DNA of 64,000 nt from contig JAJDEO010000028.1 of the NCBI GenBank assembly GCA_029259745.1, forward strand, positions 62,001 to 126,000, in the 5' to 3' direction. Below the pieces are notes generated by a model. That model had not been told where the DNA came from. It saw nothing but the letters and a program-made list of their open reading frames with translations, and searched no databases. Shown here piece after piece: positions 1 through 8,412 of the stretch. The position numbers and the translations under genes are program-made. Origin of the DNA: Planctomycetota bacterium. GTDB lineage: Bacteria > Planctomycetota > B15-G4. How positions within the stretch are numbered: position 1 is the stretch's first letter; each line of letters begins with the position of its first letter.

Positions 1-188
1 GCGACGGTGTGCCTGACGGTGGCGGCTGGGCGACGGTCGTGATTTCCGACGCGAACGGCTTCTGGCTCGCATTCCTTCCCGACGCGGGCGCTCCAGCAAT
101 TCTGTCGCCTGGTACTTACACACTCACCGCGACGACCGAGAACGGCACCGACACGTCCGCGGTGGTGATCCGCAGCTCGCTCGACTGA
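1..188 (+). CDS. C-terminal fragment of a secreted protein (5' end outside window)
   Basis: An open frame enters from the left edge and runs for about 61 codons to a TGA at 186-188. The visible peptide contains DANGFWLAFLPDAG and SPGTYTLTATTENGTD, the alternating pattern of a beta-sandwich of the carboxypeptidase-regulatory or Ig-like type, which is usual at the end of exported planctomycete proteins. Nothing catalytic is visible. A hairpin at 260-277 may terminate it. The function of the whole protein cannot be judged from this piece. Confidence 0.6.
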   Translation, partial: DGVPDGGGWATVVISDANGFWLAFLPDAGAPAILSPGTYTLTATTENGTDTSAVVIRSSLD

Positions 189-259
189 CGCGTCCGCGCA
201 GCGCGGAGAACAAGTGCGAGCGCCCTGTGCGCGCGATATCGTCACGGCGTTGTCGACGC

Positions 260-277
260 ACGCCTCGTGAGAGGCGT
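260..277 (+). terminator. Possible terminator hairpin after the first gene
   Basis: A perfect 7-bp stem (ACGCCTC / GAGGCGT) with a GTGA tetraloop lies 72 bases after the stop codon of the first frame. There is no T-run, so this is a weak call based only on the stem and position. Confidence 0.3.
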
Positions 278-463
278 AGCGGGCCGGAGCGGGTCGGCAA
301 CGTGGTTTGACGTGCGGCTGGCGGAATGCGGGTGACCGTCAGGGGCGCTCGCTGCCCTGAGAACCTGTCCTCGAGCGGAGCCTCCGCCCTGATGGAGCGG
401 ATGCGATGTCACAGCAGGCGTGTCCGCGTCGTCGAACCCGAGAGTTCCCGAGGAGGACCCCCG

Positions 464-2404
464 ATGATCCAACGCATCTTCGCTGTCACCGTTCCGGTGC
501 TCTTGAGTCTGGTGTTGATCGCTTCCGAGTCCGCCGCACTCGGTCCCCAGGGCTCCAAGTACGTCTTCCACTGAAGTTCCCCCAGTCCGGCCCCGTCGGG
601 GTCGGGAACGATCGTCATTGCAGGTGATGCGGCAGGTCCCAAGGCAGCGCCGACTTCGGGCGCTTCCAGCTTGGCCACGGGGGGGCGCAGATCGGTTCGC
701 TCGACCCGTGCGTCGACGGGTTCGGGTGGTGGTGTCCGTGGACGCAGCGGACGACGCGCGACGACCTCGACGCAGCGGCCGATCTCGTTCACGCGCGCCG
801 ACTGGGAGATCTGGTGGGAGATCAACCGTGACGCGGTCCTCGGCCGCCGAGGTTTCCTCGAGCGGACATCGGCGACGACGAATGTGGGTCCGCTCGCTGG
901 GCGCGGCCGCCGTTCGGCCGGAGTCGGGGACCGTCAGCACCAGGTTGAAGCGCAGATCCTACCCAGCCTGATGCGTGTTCTTCGTTCCGAGGACGACGCA
1001 GGGCTCGTGCAGCGCGCCGTTCTCGCGATGGCGCGTGTCTCGCCCGACCACCTCTCCAAGATCGTCAGCAGTCAGGTCCTCGAGACCATCGAGCACGCTG
1101 ACCGTACCGTGCGTCACTCCGCGACGCTGTCGCTCGGCCTCGCCAACTCGTCGGCGTCGATCAAGGCGCTCATCGATCTTGCGAGTGACACGCACTCGGG
1201 CCGCGGTCTCGTCGGTGGCCAGGTCCCGTGGCAGATCCGATCACGCGCCGCTCTTTCACTGGGAATCAGTCAGTCGCGCCTCAGCGTTTCGGTCCTCGAG
1301 TCGATCTTGCTCGACGAGCATGCACCAGATGACGTGCGCAGCTGCGCGGCGTTGGCGCTCGGTTTGACCTCGGGGCGTGCAGCGACGAAGGCCGTCAAGG
1401 TCCTGCGGACACTGGTCGACGACGACGCGGCAGACGAAGTCGTTCGCGCCCAGGCACTCGTGGGGCTCGGCAAGCTCGGCGACGTGACTGCACTGCCGTT
1501 GCTCGTCGCCGTACTGACCGACGATCGAGAGGATGCGCGGGTCCGTCAGTCGGCGGCAATCGCCGTCGGGCTCCTGGGCGAGGTGTCGCACGTCGGTGCC
1601 GTCGAGGCGCTTGCAGAAGTGTCGCGTGACGCGCGCGACGAGACGCTGCGCGGCTTTGCATTGATCGCGCTCGGACGGATCGCTGGGCGTGCTGCCGACA
1701 ATGGCGGCGACACGGCCGGCGCGCTCGAGACGGTCGTGCATGCGATGCGTCGTCCTCGTCACACGTCGGACCGCCCGTGGGCGGCGCTGGCGATCGGCCT
1801 CGTCGGTCTCGAACGCGGAGAGCTCGACCACGCGCTACAACTCGCGCTCACCAACGAGCATGAAAGTGAGTCGAACCCGACCACGAAAGGCGCCTTCGCG
1901 CTCGCCCTCGGACTCGCAGGCGTCGAGCGGGCGGGCGAGGATCTTCACGACGAGTTCTCCGACCGTCGCGACGAGGTCTACCGCGGCTATGCCGCCACGG
2001 GGCTCGCGCTCATGGGTCACTGGGACGTCGAGGGAGAGCTGCTTGCCGAGCTCGTCAGCAAGGGGACGCCGGAAGCCCTGCGCCTCCAGCTCGCCGGCGC
2101 GCTGTCCATCCTCGGCACGCCGGGGGCCACCGATGTCGTGATGGCCGCATTGCTCGAAGATGCCAACGACGACATGGGCTGGGCACTTGCACGCGCGCTC
2201 GGGCGGCTCGACGACTCGCGCGCCGTCGAATCGCTCGTGGCGATTGTCGACGATACGAGTCTGGCACCGCTGCCGCGCTCGTTGGCGTGCGCGTCGCTCG
2301 GGTTCATCGGCGAACTCGCGACCACACGCTGGAACACACCGCTCGTCGCCGACTTCAACTTCAAGGCACCAGTCGACACGCTCACGGCTCTCGTCGATCT
2401 CTGA
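464..2404 (+). CDS. Secreted HEAT-repeat protein, frame interrupted by an in-frame TGA at 572-574
   Basis: The long HEAT-repeat frame has its first ATG at 671, but that start lacks a signal peptide and a ribosome site. In the same frame, ATG 464 follows a GAGGAGG-type ribosome site and encodes a classic signal peptide (MIQRIFAVTVPVLLSLVLIA, then SESAALG). The frame then meets TGA at 572-574 and continues without another stop through a Ser/Gly/Arg-rich linker. It goes on into WEIWWEINRD and at least ten HEAT-type helical repeats such as ALALGLTSGRAATKAVKVL, ending at a TGA in 2402-2404. HEAT proteins of this layout (signal peptide, ALGP.GS linker, W..WW..N motif, HEAT array) are common in Planctomycetota and are thought to be protein-binding scaffolds. 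The TGA could be a nonsense mutation, a sequencing error or a read-through site. If translation starts at 671 the protein has 577 aa and stays in the cytoplasm. Confidence 0.8.
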
Positions 2405-2686
2405 GGGGTGAGCTGCTGTCGAGGGCTCGCCTGCTCAGCTGGCATCCATCGGATGCTCGCTCGTGTGATCTCGAACCATGGGAGTCGCTCGCAGGAGGCG
2501 TCGTCAGACGCGTTGACGCTTGGACGCGCTGGCTGTGCACCTCGCGGGATCCGGTGTACGGTCGACTGCCGGTGCCGCGGCCGGTCTCGTCAGAACGGGG
2601 CAGGCGCTTTGCCGAGAACGAGTGGCGTCACCGATGTCACCACCGACGTGCTCGCCATCCGGGTCAGTCGACGAGGAGGATGAACG

Positions 2687-4132
2687 ATGCTGCGGCGTGT
2701 GATTGCTGTTGCAGTCTCTGCGGCGCTCGCGTGGGGCGACGAGATCGTCGTCGAGCGCGGCGGGACGATCCAAGCGGCGTTGGATCGCGCGGCCTCGGGC
2801 GACACGGTCAGTGTGCCGGCGGGCACGTATGTCGAGTCGCTCACGATCTCCAAGCACGTCGAGTTGATCGCGCCGGATGGCCCGCTCGTCACGATCCTGA
2901 TGCCGGGCGCACCCAAACAACGCGTCGTGCACATCATGCCGGCGACCTTTCCGACGGTGACCGGGTTTACCATCACGCAGGGGGCGGCCGAGCGTGGTGG
3001 CGGGGTGCTCGTCGAGGGACAGTTGCAGCTGTTCGGCTGCGTCGTGTCAGCCAACGTCGCGGCCGACCGAGGTGGCGGCGTCTACGTCGACGGTCCCGCC
3101 GGCGGCGGGCTCTTGGCGTCAGGAAGTCGCTTCACGAACAACCGAGCCGTGCACGGTGGCGGCTTGGGCGCCGAGATGGCAGAGGGCGCTGTCGTGGAGG
3201 TTGTCGACTGCACGTTCGATGGCAATGCCGTCACGGGGAACGGCGGCGCGATCGAGCTGGTGCAGGGCGACAAGAACGCGTTCAACGTCTTGACGCTGAG
3301 GGACACGCGTCTGATCGGCAATACGGCCGGTGGTGATGGGGGCGGGCTGCACGCGGCGGTCGGTGCGGGCGCGCCGTTCACGTTCGCGGACGTCTCGCTC
3401 GTGAACTCGACGGTCATGCGCAATGTCGCCGGAGGGACGGGCGGGGGCGTCCGTGTGACGACGTCGAGTTTCCCCGCCAGCTCGCTGACGGTGACTCACT
3501 CGGTGTTGGTCGGGAACACGGCGGCGAGCGGAGGAGGCGTGAGTGCCGACGTGCAGTTCGGGATCGTCAACAACAGCATCGTGCGTGACAACGTTCCCGA
3601 CCCAGGCGTCGGCGTGCAGTTTCGCGAGAGCAATGTCGACGGCGGCGCAACCGGCGTTGGCGTGATCGACGCCGACCCGCTGTTCGTCGACCTCCACGGC
3701 GGAGACCTGCACTTGCTGGCCACGTCTCCTTGTCGCGATGGGGGTGTGGGGCTCGTGTTCCCGCTGGACATCGACGGCGACGAACGCCCGTTCGGCGCCG
3801 AGGTCGACATGGGTCTCGACGAGTTCGCTCCGCGCCTCTACGTGACCGCGGATCTTGCAGGTATACCGACGTCCGTCGGGCTCGTGGCTGTGCCGGGGGC
3901 CGGCGAGATGGTCCTCGCCACATCGGCGGCGTTCCTCGAGCAACCGATCCAGCTCGGTCCTGGACTGCTGTTCCTCGCGCCGCCCCTGACGTTGTTCGCC
4001 TTCGGAAGCGTTCCGTCCGAGGGGATCCTGACGTTCGCGATTCCACGCGGGGTGTCGCCCGGGTTCACGGTTGCACTTCAAGGCCTCGCGGGCGACACAT
4101 TGACGAACGGGCTCGTGCTGACGCTGCCGTGA
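2687..4132 (+). CDS. Secreted right-handed beta-helix protein with C-terminal anchor-type domain
   Basis: The 481-aa product starts at an ATG preceded by GAGGAGG and has a short signal peptide (MLRRVIAVAVSAALAWGDE). Residues of about 20-330 form a right-handed beta-helix. It begins with the GGTIQAALDRAASGDTVSVP motif typical of PbH1 or polymorphic outer membrane proteins and goes on with glycine-rich turns (GGGVLVEG, NNRAVHGGGLGAE, GNTAASGGGVS). Then comes DIDGDERPFGAEVDMGLDE, the Asp-rich signature of choice-of-anchor-Q type proteins. The last about 100 aa (ADLAGIPTSVGLVAVPGAG to TNGLVLTLP) look like a divergent copy of the C-terminal module shared by other exported proteins in this window. 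No catalytic residues are recognisable, so it may be an adhesin-like or polysaccharide-binding protein. It converges with the next gene, 35 bases away. Confidence 0.8.
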   Translation: MLRRVIAVAVSAALAWGDEIVVERGGTIQAALDRAASGDTVSVPAGTYVESLTISKHVELIAPDGPLVTILMPGAPKQRVVHIMPATFPTVTGFTITQGAAERGGGVLVEGQLQLFGCVVSANVAADRGGGVYVDGPAGGGLLASGSRFTNNRAVHGGGLGAEMAEGAVVEVVDCTFDGNAVTGNGGAIELVQGDKNAFNVLTLRDTRLIGNTAGGDGGGLHAAVGAGAPFTFADVSLVNSTVMRNVAGGTGGGVRVTTSSFPASSLTVTHSVLVGNTAASGGGVSADVQFGIVNNSIVRDNVPDPGVGVQFRESNVDGGATGVGVIDADPLFVDLHGGDLHLLATSPCRDGGVGLVFPLDIDGDERPFGAEVDMGLDEFAPRLYVTADLAGIPTSVGLVAVPGAGEMVLATSAAFLEQPIQLGPGLLFLAPPLTLFAFGSVPSEGILTFAIPRGVSPGFTVALQGLAGDTLTNGLVLTLP

Positions 4133-4167
4133 GAACGGGTGCGGGTCACGACGATCGCTGCGTCCCT

Positions 4168-7100
4168 TCAGGGGCGGTAGTCGATGGCGTAGTCGAGGGT
4201 GAAGCCGTCGGCGGTGTCGACTGAGTTGGGGCCGACCGCGACGATGATCTCGACGCCGGCTGCGAAGTTCGTCGCGGGCATCGAGAAAGTCACGGATCCG
4301 CCGGCCGGGACGATATGCACCTGCTGCACGGTGAGCACGCCGGCATCGATCGTCACGACGCCGACGACACCGCCGTTCGCGGCGCCCCCCGATCCAGGGA
4401 AGGTGAGCGCGCCACCGTCGATCTTGTACTCGCCGGCGAGTTTCGTCGTGTACGACGCGAGAACGTAGCGGTCGGCTGTCCCGGTCTGGCTCGACCCACG
4501 GCCCGGATGTCCGCCTGTGGGAGTGAAGGACGCGAAGGCGCCGGGGTTCGTCGTGGGGAACGCCAGCCCGTCGACTGTGTAGCGGCCAGCAGAGGGGTCC
4601 CAGTGGAGGTCGGCGTAGTTGGCCGGAAAGTTCACTGGTCCCAGGAGGTTCCAGCGGTAGCGCCATCCGTCGGTCGGGCTGCCTGGACGAAAGTCGTCGC
4701 GATAGTTTGCGACTTCACGCCACGCAGCGCCGAGCAGCGTGAACGTGACCGCGTACATCACGCCTGAGTCACCCGTCGCGCGTGCCGTGTGTGTCGCTGA
4801 TCCTGCACCGCCGAAGGGGCCGCCCGTGAAGAACGGGATGATGTGCGGCGGCACTGTGCTCGGGTTGATTGATGCCAGCGAGTTGAAGGACACGTACACA
4901 CCACCTTGTTCGTGGTCGAGGTTTGCGCGCAGACCGAAGCTCGTCGTTCCGAGGCGGGCCGGATCGACGACTGCACCGGGCTTGAGTTCCATCAAGTCGT
5001 CGCCCGTGGTGCCGTTCATGAGCGTGATGCTCGTCACTTGCGCGTTCCCGGCGTAGCTTTCGAGCATGAACTCATCGACGTGCTCGGGTCCGGTCATCGC
5101 GGACGTCGGCTGCGGTGTGGCGTGCGCCGTGTTCGTGACGAGTCCAGCAGGAATCACACCATGGACTTGTGCGGCGGGCTGGGATGGTTGACGGCGCGCG
5201 TCGTTCTTTGCCTTGAGCCCGTGGATCACCGGGAGCGCGCCGAGTCCGAAGCCGTCGACGCCTTGGGTGTGATGACACGTCAGACAGAAGGTATTGAGCG
5301 ACGAGTGCGGGCGTGGTGCGTTGTAGTAGAGCGGGCCCTCTGGAAAGTGCACGCTTGCGCGACGCCACTCGGTGCCTGCGGGAATCGTGCCTCGGTGAAC
5401 AGTGTTGTCGCCCGAACGATCGTGGAATGCGGCGTAGCGCGGGTTGGACGTTTCGCCGGCGTTGCGGAGGCGATCGCTGATCTCGTCGTGGACCCAGTCG
5501 GGGTAGCGATCGGCGTGGTCCGTGCGCCACGTGCCGGAGTACGTGTCGGGCAGCCCGATCAGCGTGGCGGCAGCGTGGTTGCATGCGGTCTCGAGGTCGA
5601 CGGAATGGGCGAAGATCTTGAGTTCATCGGTCCAGCCTGCGAAGCCGGGTTCGGGTTGCGCTGCGACCTTTCCGAGCGTCAACGCGCCGGCCGTCATCTG
5701 AAAGAGTGCTTTGCCGTCCGGGTGCCGCGTCCAACGATGGTAGAGGAGACCGTTCAGGTGCACGTCGACCTGTGAGCCGGCGTCGCTGACTTGGAAGCCG
5801 AGATGGGACCAGCCGAAGCGGGGCAGCAGGTCGGGCAGTCCACCGGTGGTCGGCGGCAGTGTCATCCTGTTGACGATCGTGCCGTTGGCGTCGGCAAAGA
5901 GGACTTGCGAGCGACCGTGCAGGAACACCGCAGTGCCGTCAGGGAATGTGAGCACGCGGCGTCGGACTCCGTCGTCGTCGAAACGGCAGTCGACGAAGAG
6001 TCCGATGTACCAGTCGTGGTCGGAGACGTCGGGATTCCCCTCGGCGGCAACTTGCAGCGGGACGTCGAAGCGCAGGCCGATCGTGCCGTCCATCCAGTAG
6101 CCCTTGCCGCGGACACCGCCGTTGGCAGCTGGCTCGAGTCGGCCCGGACCCTCGACGACGCCGTACGCCGGCGTCTTCCAACGCGTACCCGTGGCCCCGT
6201 TCTGCAGCTTCACAGGATCGGCACCGGGGTCCCATGCGACACCGTTCCAGCTCGTGTGGTGCTTCAACGAGCTGCCGTGGATCGCACTCGCCGAGACGCC
6301 TTGATTCCATGTGAGCGCGCCGGCCATGTTCGCGATCACGAACGCGTCCGGGTCCATGTGGTCGTCGAAGCCGAACTCCTCGGTCTGGCGCCCGTTCGTC
6401 ATCGTCCACACCACGTCTTGGAGGCGGATGAACCGAGCCGCGTCGTTCGCGTTGAGCTTGTTCTCGATCGAGTCGATGATGTTGCCGTTGTCGTTCTCGC
6501 CGGGCGGCATGATGCCGGTCGTGCGACCGTAACCGAGCACGAGCTTGCCATCGTGGACGCCGCTCGGATACGTGCCAGCCTGGTAGAGGTCGACAAGCCG
6601 AGCTTGAGGTGTGGGAGTGGCTGCGCCGTCACCGATCGCGTAGTCCATGTCGTTCAACAGGTTGTCGAGTTGGACGAGCTTGCCGTGGCCCCAAGAACCG
6701 ATGAACGAGACGCCTTGATGCGTGCCACTGTTCTCTCCGACCTCTGCGCCGTACCAGGTGTCGCCCGGCACTTGCTCCTGCGGGTAGCGTGACAGCAGAT
6801 TCCAGGTGGATCCTTGCTTGTATCGGAGCTGGTCGCGCACGGCTTCGAAGAACAGGTTCTTCGCGTCGCGGTCGATCCAAGGGTACGAGCCGCCAAGGTC
6901 TTGGCCCGACGTGATCGGGTTCCCGGCGCCGTCCCGGAACGGATGCTTCGCGAAGCCGAACTTTGTGTTGATGCGCGAGTCGTCAGGCGCGTACGTGATG
7001 GGGTAGATGTCGGTCCAGCGTGACGGGTCGGCCTGAGCGATGCCGGTGGGGTCGTAATACGAGTAGACGATGTCATGCCCCGGCGGCGACGTGATTGACG

Positions 7101-7851
7101 TGTCCGGGTGCGTGAACGTGTAGTCGTCCGAGGCGATACGGAGGACGAGCAGGCCGCCGTCGCCTGCGATCACGGGCTCGAAACCCGACCCGCCGAAGCC
7201 TGTCGTGCCTGCCGAGAACAGCGGCCCGGCAATCGTCGGTCCGGCGCGCACGATCGACTCGATCGATGCCGTGCTCGTCTTGGGGTTCGCGACGGTGATC
7301 TTCACTTTCGTCACGAAGAACTGGAACGTCCGACCGCCCGAGGTGTCGGGTTCATTCGTCGTGACGAAGACATCCACCTCGTAGACGTCCTTGCCGCCCA
7401 CGTCGATGGGCGGATCGGCGTCCCACAGGCATGCGTGACGCGCAGTCTTCACACCATCCGTGAAGTTGGCGTTGATGTAGGCCTGACTCGAGTTCCCGTC
7501 GAGGTACGCGAAGCCTGGATCGGTCATCGTGTATGAACTGCTTTGGTCGGTCGGTGATCCGCCCGGGTTCAAGAGGATCGGTGTCGTCGTCTTCTCGGGT
7601 TTGATGAGCGTGAAGCCTGGCACGCGCATCGTCGAGTTGCCCTCGACGATGACAGCGATGCGCCCATCAGCTGTCGAGCGAAAGCCGGGCACATGGGGGC
7701 GCGTGAAGTACGGGAAGTGCACGGGGTTCACGCCCGCGTCGATCACGCCGGTGACTTCGCGAAACGTCGACGGAACCTCGGGTTCGACTTGTTGTGCGCT
7801 TCCCAAGCACGCGGCCATGAGGACAGCCGCGATCACGGTCAGACTTTTCAT
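4168..7851 (-). CDS. Large exported LamG-domain protein with a single CXXCH haem-binding motif
   Basis: This 1227-aa protein has a signal peptide (MKSLTVIAAVLMAACLGSAQ, with a possible lipobox-like AACLG) and a GGGTGA ribosome site. Residues up to about 500 look like a seven-bladed or similar beta-propeller-type enzyme fold with repeated references to calcium-like DRDAKN and PDDS motifs. Residues of about 560-760 are a LamG/concanavalin-type sandwich (WYIGLFVDCRFDDDG, GWSHLGFQVSDAGSQVDVHL, GWTDELKIFAHSVDLE). Near 5275 the sequence CLTCHH gives one c-type haem-binding motif, which implies export and haem attachment outside the cytoplasm. The last 250 aa are beta-rich with no known catalytic motif. 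Similar LamG plus haem proteins occur in Planctomycetota, but their substrates are unknown. It reads toward the beta-helix gene and is preceded by a hairpin leader (7868-7884) and an R1 repeat. Confidence 0.8.
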   Translation of the reverse strand: MKSLTVIAAVLMAACLGSAQQVEPEVPSTFREVTGVIDAGVNPVHFPYFTRPHVPGFRSTADGRIAVIVEGNSTMRVPGFTLIKPEKTTTPILLNPGGSPTDQSSSYTMTDPGFAYLDGNSSQAYINANFTDGVKTARHACLWDADPPIDVGGKDVYEVDVFVTTNEPDTSGGRTFQFFVTKVKITVANPKTSTASIESIVRAGPTIAGPLFSAGTTGFGGSGFEPVIAGDGGLLVLRIASDDYTFTHPDTSITSPPGHDIVYSYYDPTGIAQADPSRWTDIYPITYAPDDSRINTKFGFAKHPFRDGAGNPITSGQDLGGSYPWIDRDAKNLFFEAVRDQLRYKQGSTWNLLSRYPQEQVPGDTWYGAEVGENSGTHQGVSFIGSWGHGKLVQLDNLLNDMDYAIGDGAATPTPQARLVDLYQAGTYPSGVHDGKLVLGYGRTTGIMPPGENDNGNIIDSIENKLNANDAARFIRLQDVVWTMTNGRQTEEFGFDDHMDPDAFVIANMAGALTWNQGVSASAIHGSSLKHHTSWNGVAWDPGADPVKLQNGATGTRWKTPAYGVVEGPGRLEPAANGGVRGKGYWMDGTIGLRFDVPLQVAAEGNPDVSDHDWYIGLFVDCRFDDDGVRRRVLTFPDGTAVFLHGRSQVLFADANGTIVNRMTLPPTTGGLPDLLPRFGWSHLGFQVSDAGSQVDVHLNGLLYHRWTRHPDGKALFQMTAGALTLGKVAAQPEPGFAGWTDELKIFAHSVDLETACNHAAATLIGLPDTYSGTWRTDHADRYPDWVHDEISDRLRNAGETSNPRYAAFHDRSGDNTVHRGTIPAGTEWRRASVHFPEGPLYYNAPRPHSSLNTFCLTCHHTQGVDGFGLGALPVIHGLKAKNDARRQPSQPAAQVHGVIPAGLVTNTAHATPQPTSAMTGPEHVDEFMLESYAGNAQVTSITLMNGTTGDDLMELKPGAVVDPARLGTTSFGLRANLDHEQGGVYVSFNSLASINPSTVPPHIIPFFTGGPFGGAGSATHTARATGDSGVMYAVTFTLLGAAWREVANYRDDFRPGSPTDGWRYRWNLLGPVNFPANYADLHWDPSAGRYTVDGLAFPTTNPGAFASFTPTGGHPGRGSSQTGTADRYVLASYTTKLAGEYKIDGGALTFPGSGGAANGGVVGVVTIDAGVLTVQQVHIVPAGGSVTFSMPATNFAAGVEIIVAVGPNSVDTADGFTLDYAIDYRP

Positions 7852-8412
7852 ACTTCACCCTTTCCCGGAGGGCGGATCGCCCTCACGATCATCGACGGCG
7901 CCGATCACGCCCTACCCGACGTGCACGGCGCACCATCTGACGGGGATGCTAGCAGCCTGTTGAAGAACTGCTCCGAGTGCGCCGTGCGTGACCGAGCGTG
8001 TCTGTGCGAGTGTGGGAATGCAGGCGAATCGGTGGATTCGTCGAGGCTCCCGCGCTCGCGCAGGCGCGCTCGGGTGTGTGCGGCGTGCCGGATGAGTTCT
8101 TCAACGGATGCTAGCGGGAGTTTCGAATCCGGTGAACGTGAGAACCGAGATCCGCGGGGATCGTCACGGACTCCGGGAGCATCCGTATTCGGAGTGAGAT
8201 GACGACGTGGTGTTGAGCTGTGTAAATGTCGAGTGCAGCTGTATCCATGTCGAGTGCGTTGGGCGCAGCGTCGTTCGGCAGGGTGCGCGCCGAGTGGCTG
8301 GGTGTGAGAGCGCAACGGCGTCGCCACCGGCGAACGTCTTGGCCGGCCGGACGTCGGCTCGCGATCAGTGCTCGACCGATGGAGAGCGACGGTCGTGGGA
8401 CGGGCGTGCGCG
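7852..8412. other. Intergenic region with leader hairpin and R1a
   Basis: Apart from R1a, this 561-bp gap holds a perfect 7-bp hairpin (GAGGGCG-GAT-CGCCCTC, 7868-7884) in the 5' leader of the LamG gene. Two near-identical ATGTCGAGTGC words about 26 bases apart lie near 8226 and 8252. No gene with a credible ribosome site is visible. Confidence 0.5.
7948..8115 (+). repeat. R1 palindromic repeat, copy a (MITE-like)
   Basis: This 168-bp element is bounded on both sides by GCTAGC. The left arm begins CAGCCTGTTGAAGAACTG and the right arm ends GATGAGTTCTTCAACGG, so the ends are inverted repeats. The interior is also imperfectly self-complementary, with its centre at CGAATC-GGTG-GATTCG. It recurs at 25061, 55548 and (inverted) 58705. 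It contains no transposase. Confidence 0.85.

Noticed and set aside
3119-4666. A 515-aa minus-strand frame across the end of the beta-helix gene and the LamG gene
   Set aside because: It overlaps both real genes in other frames, has no signal or ribosome site, and its composition is Arg-rich and random.
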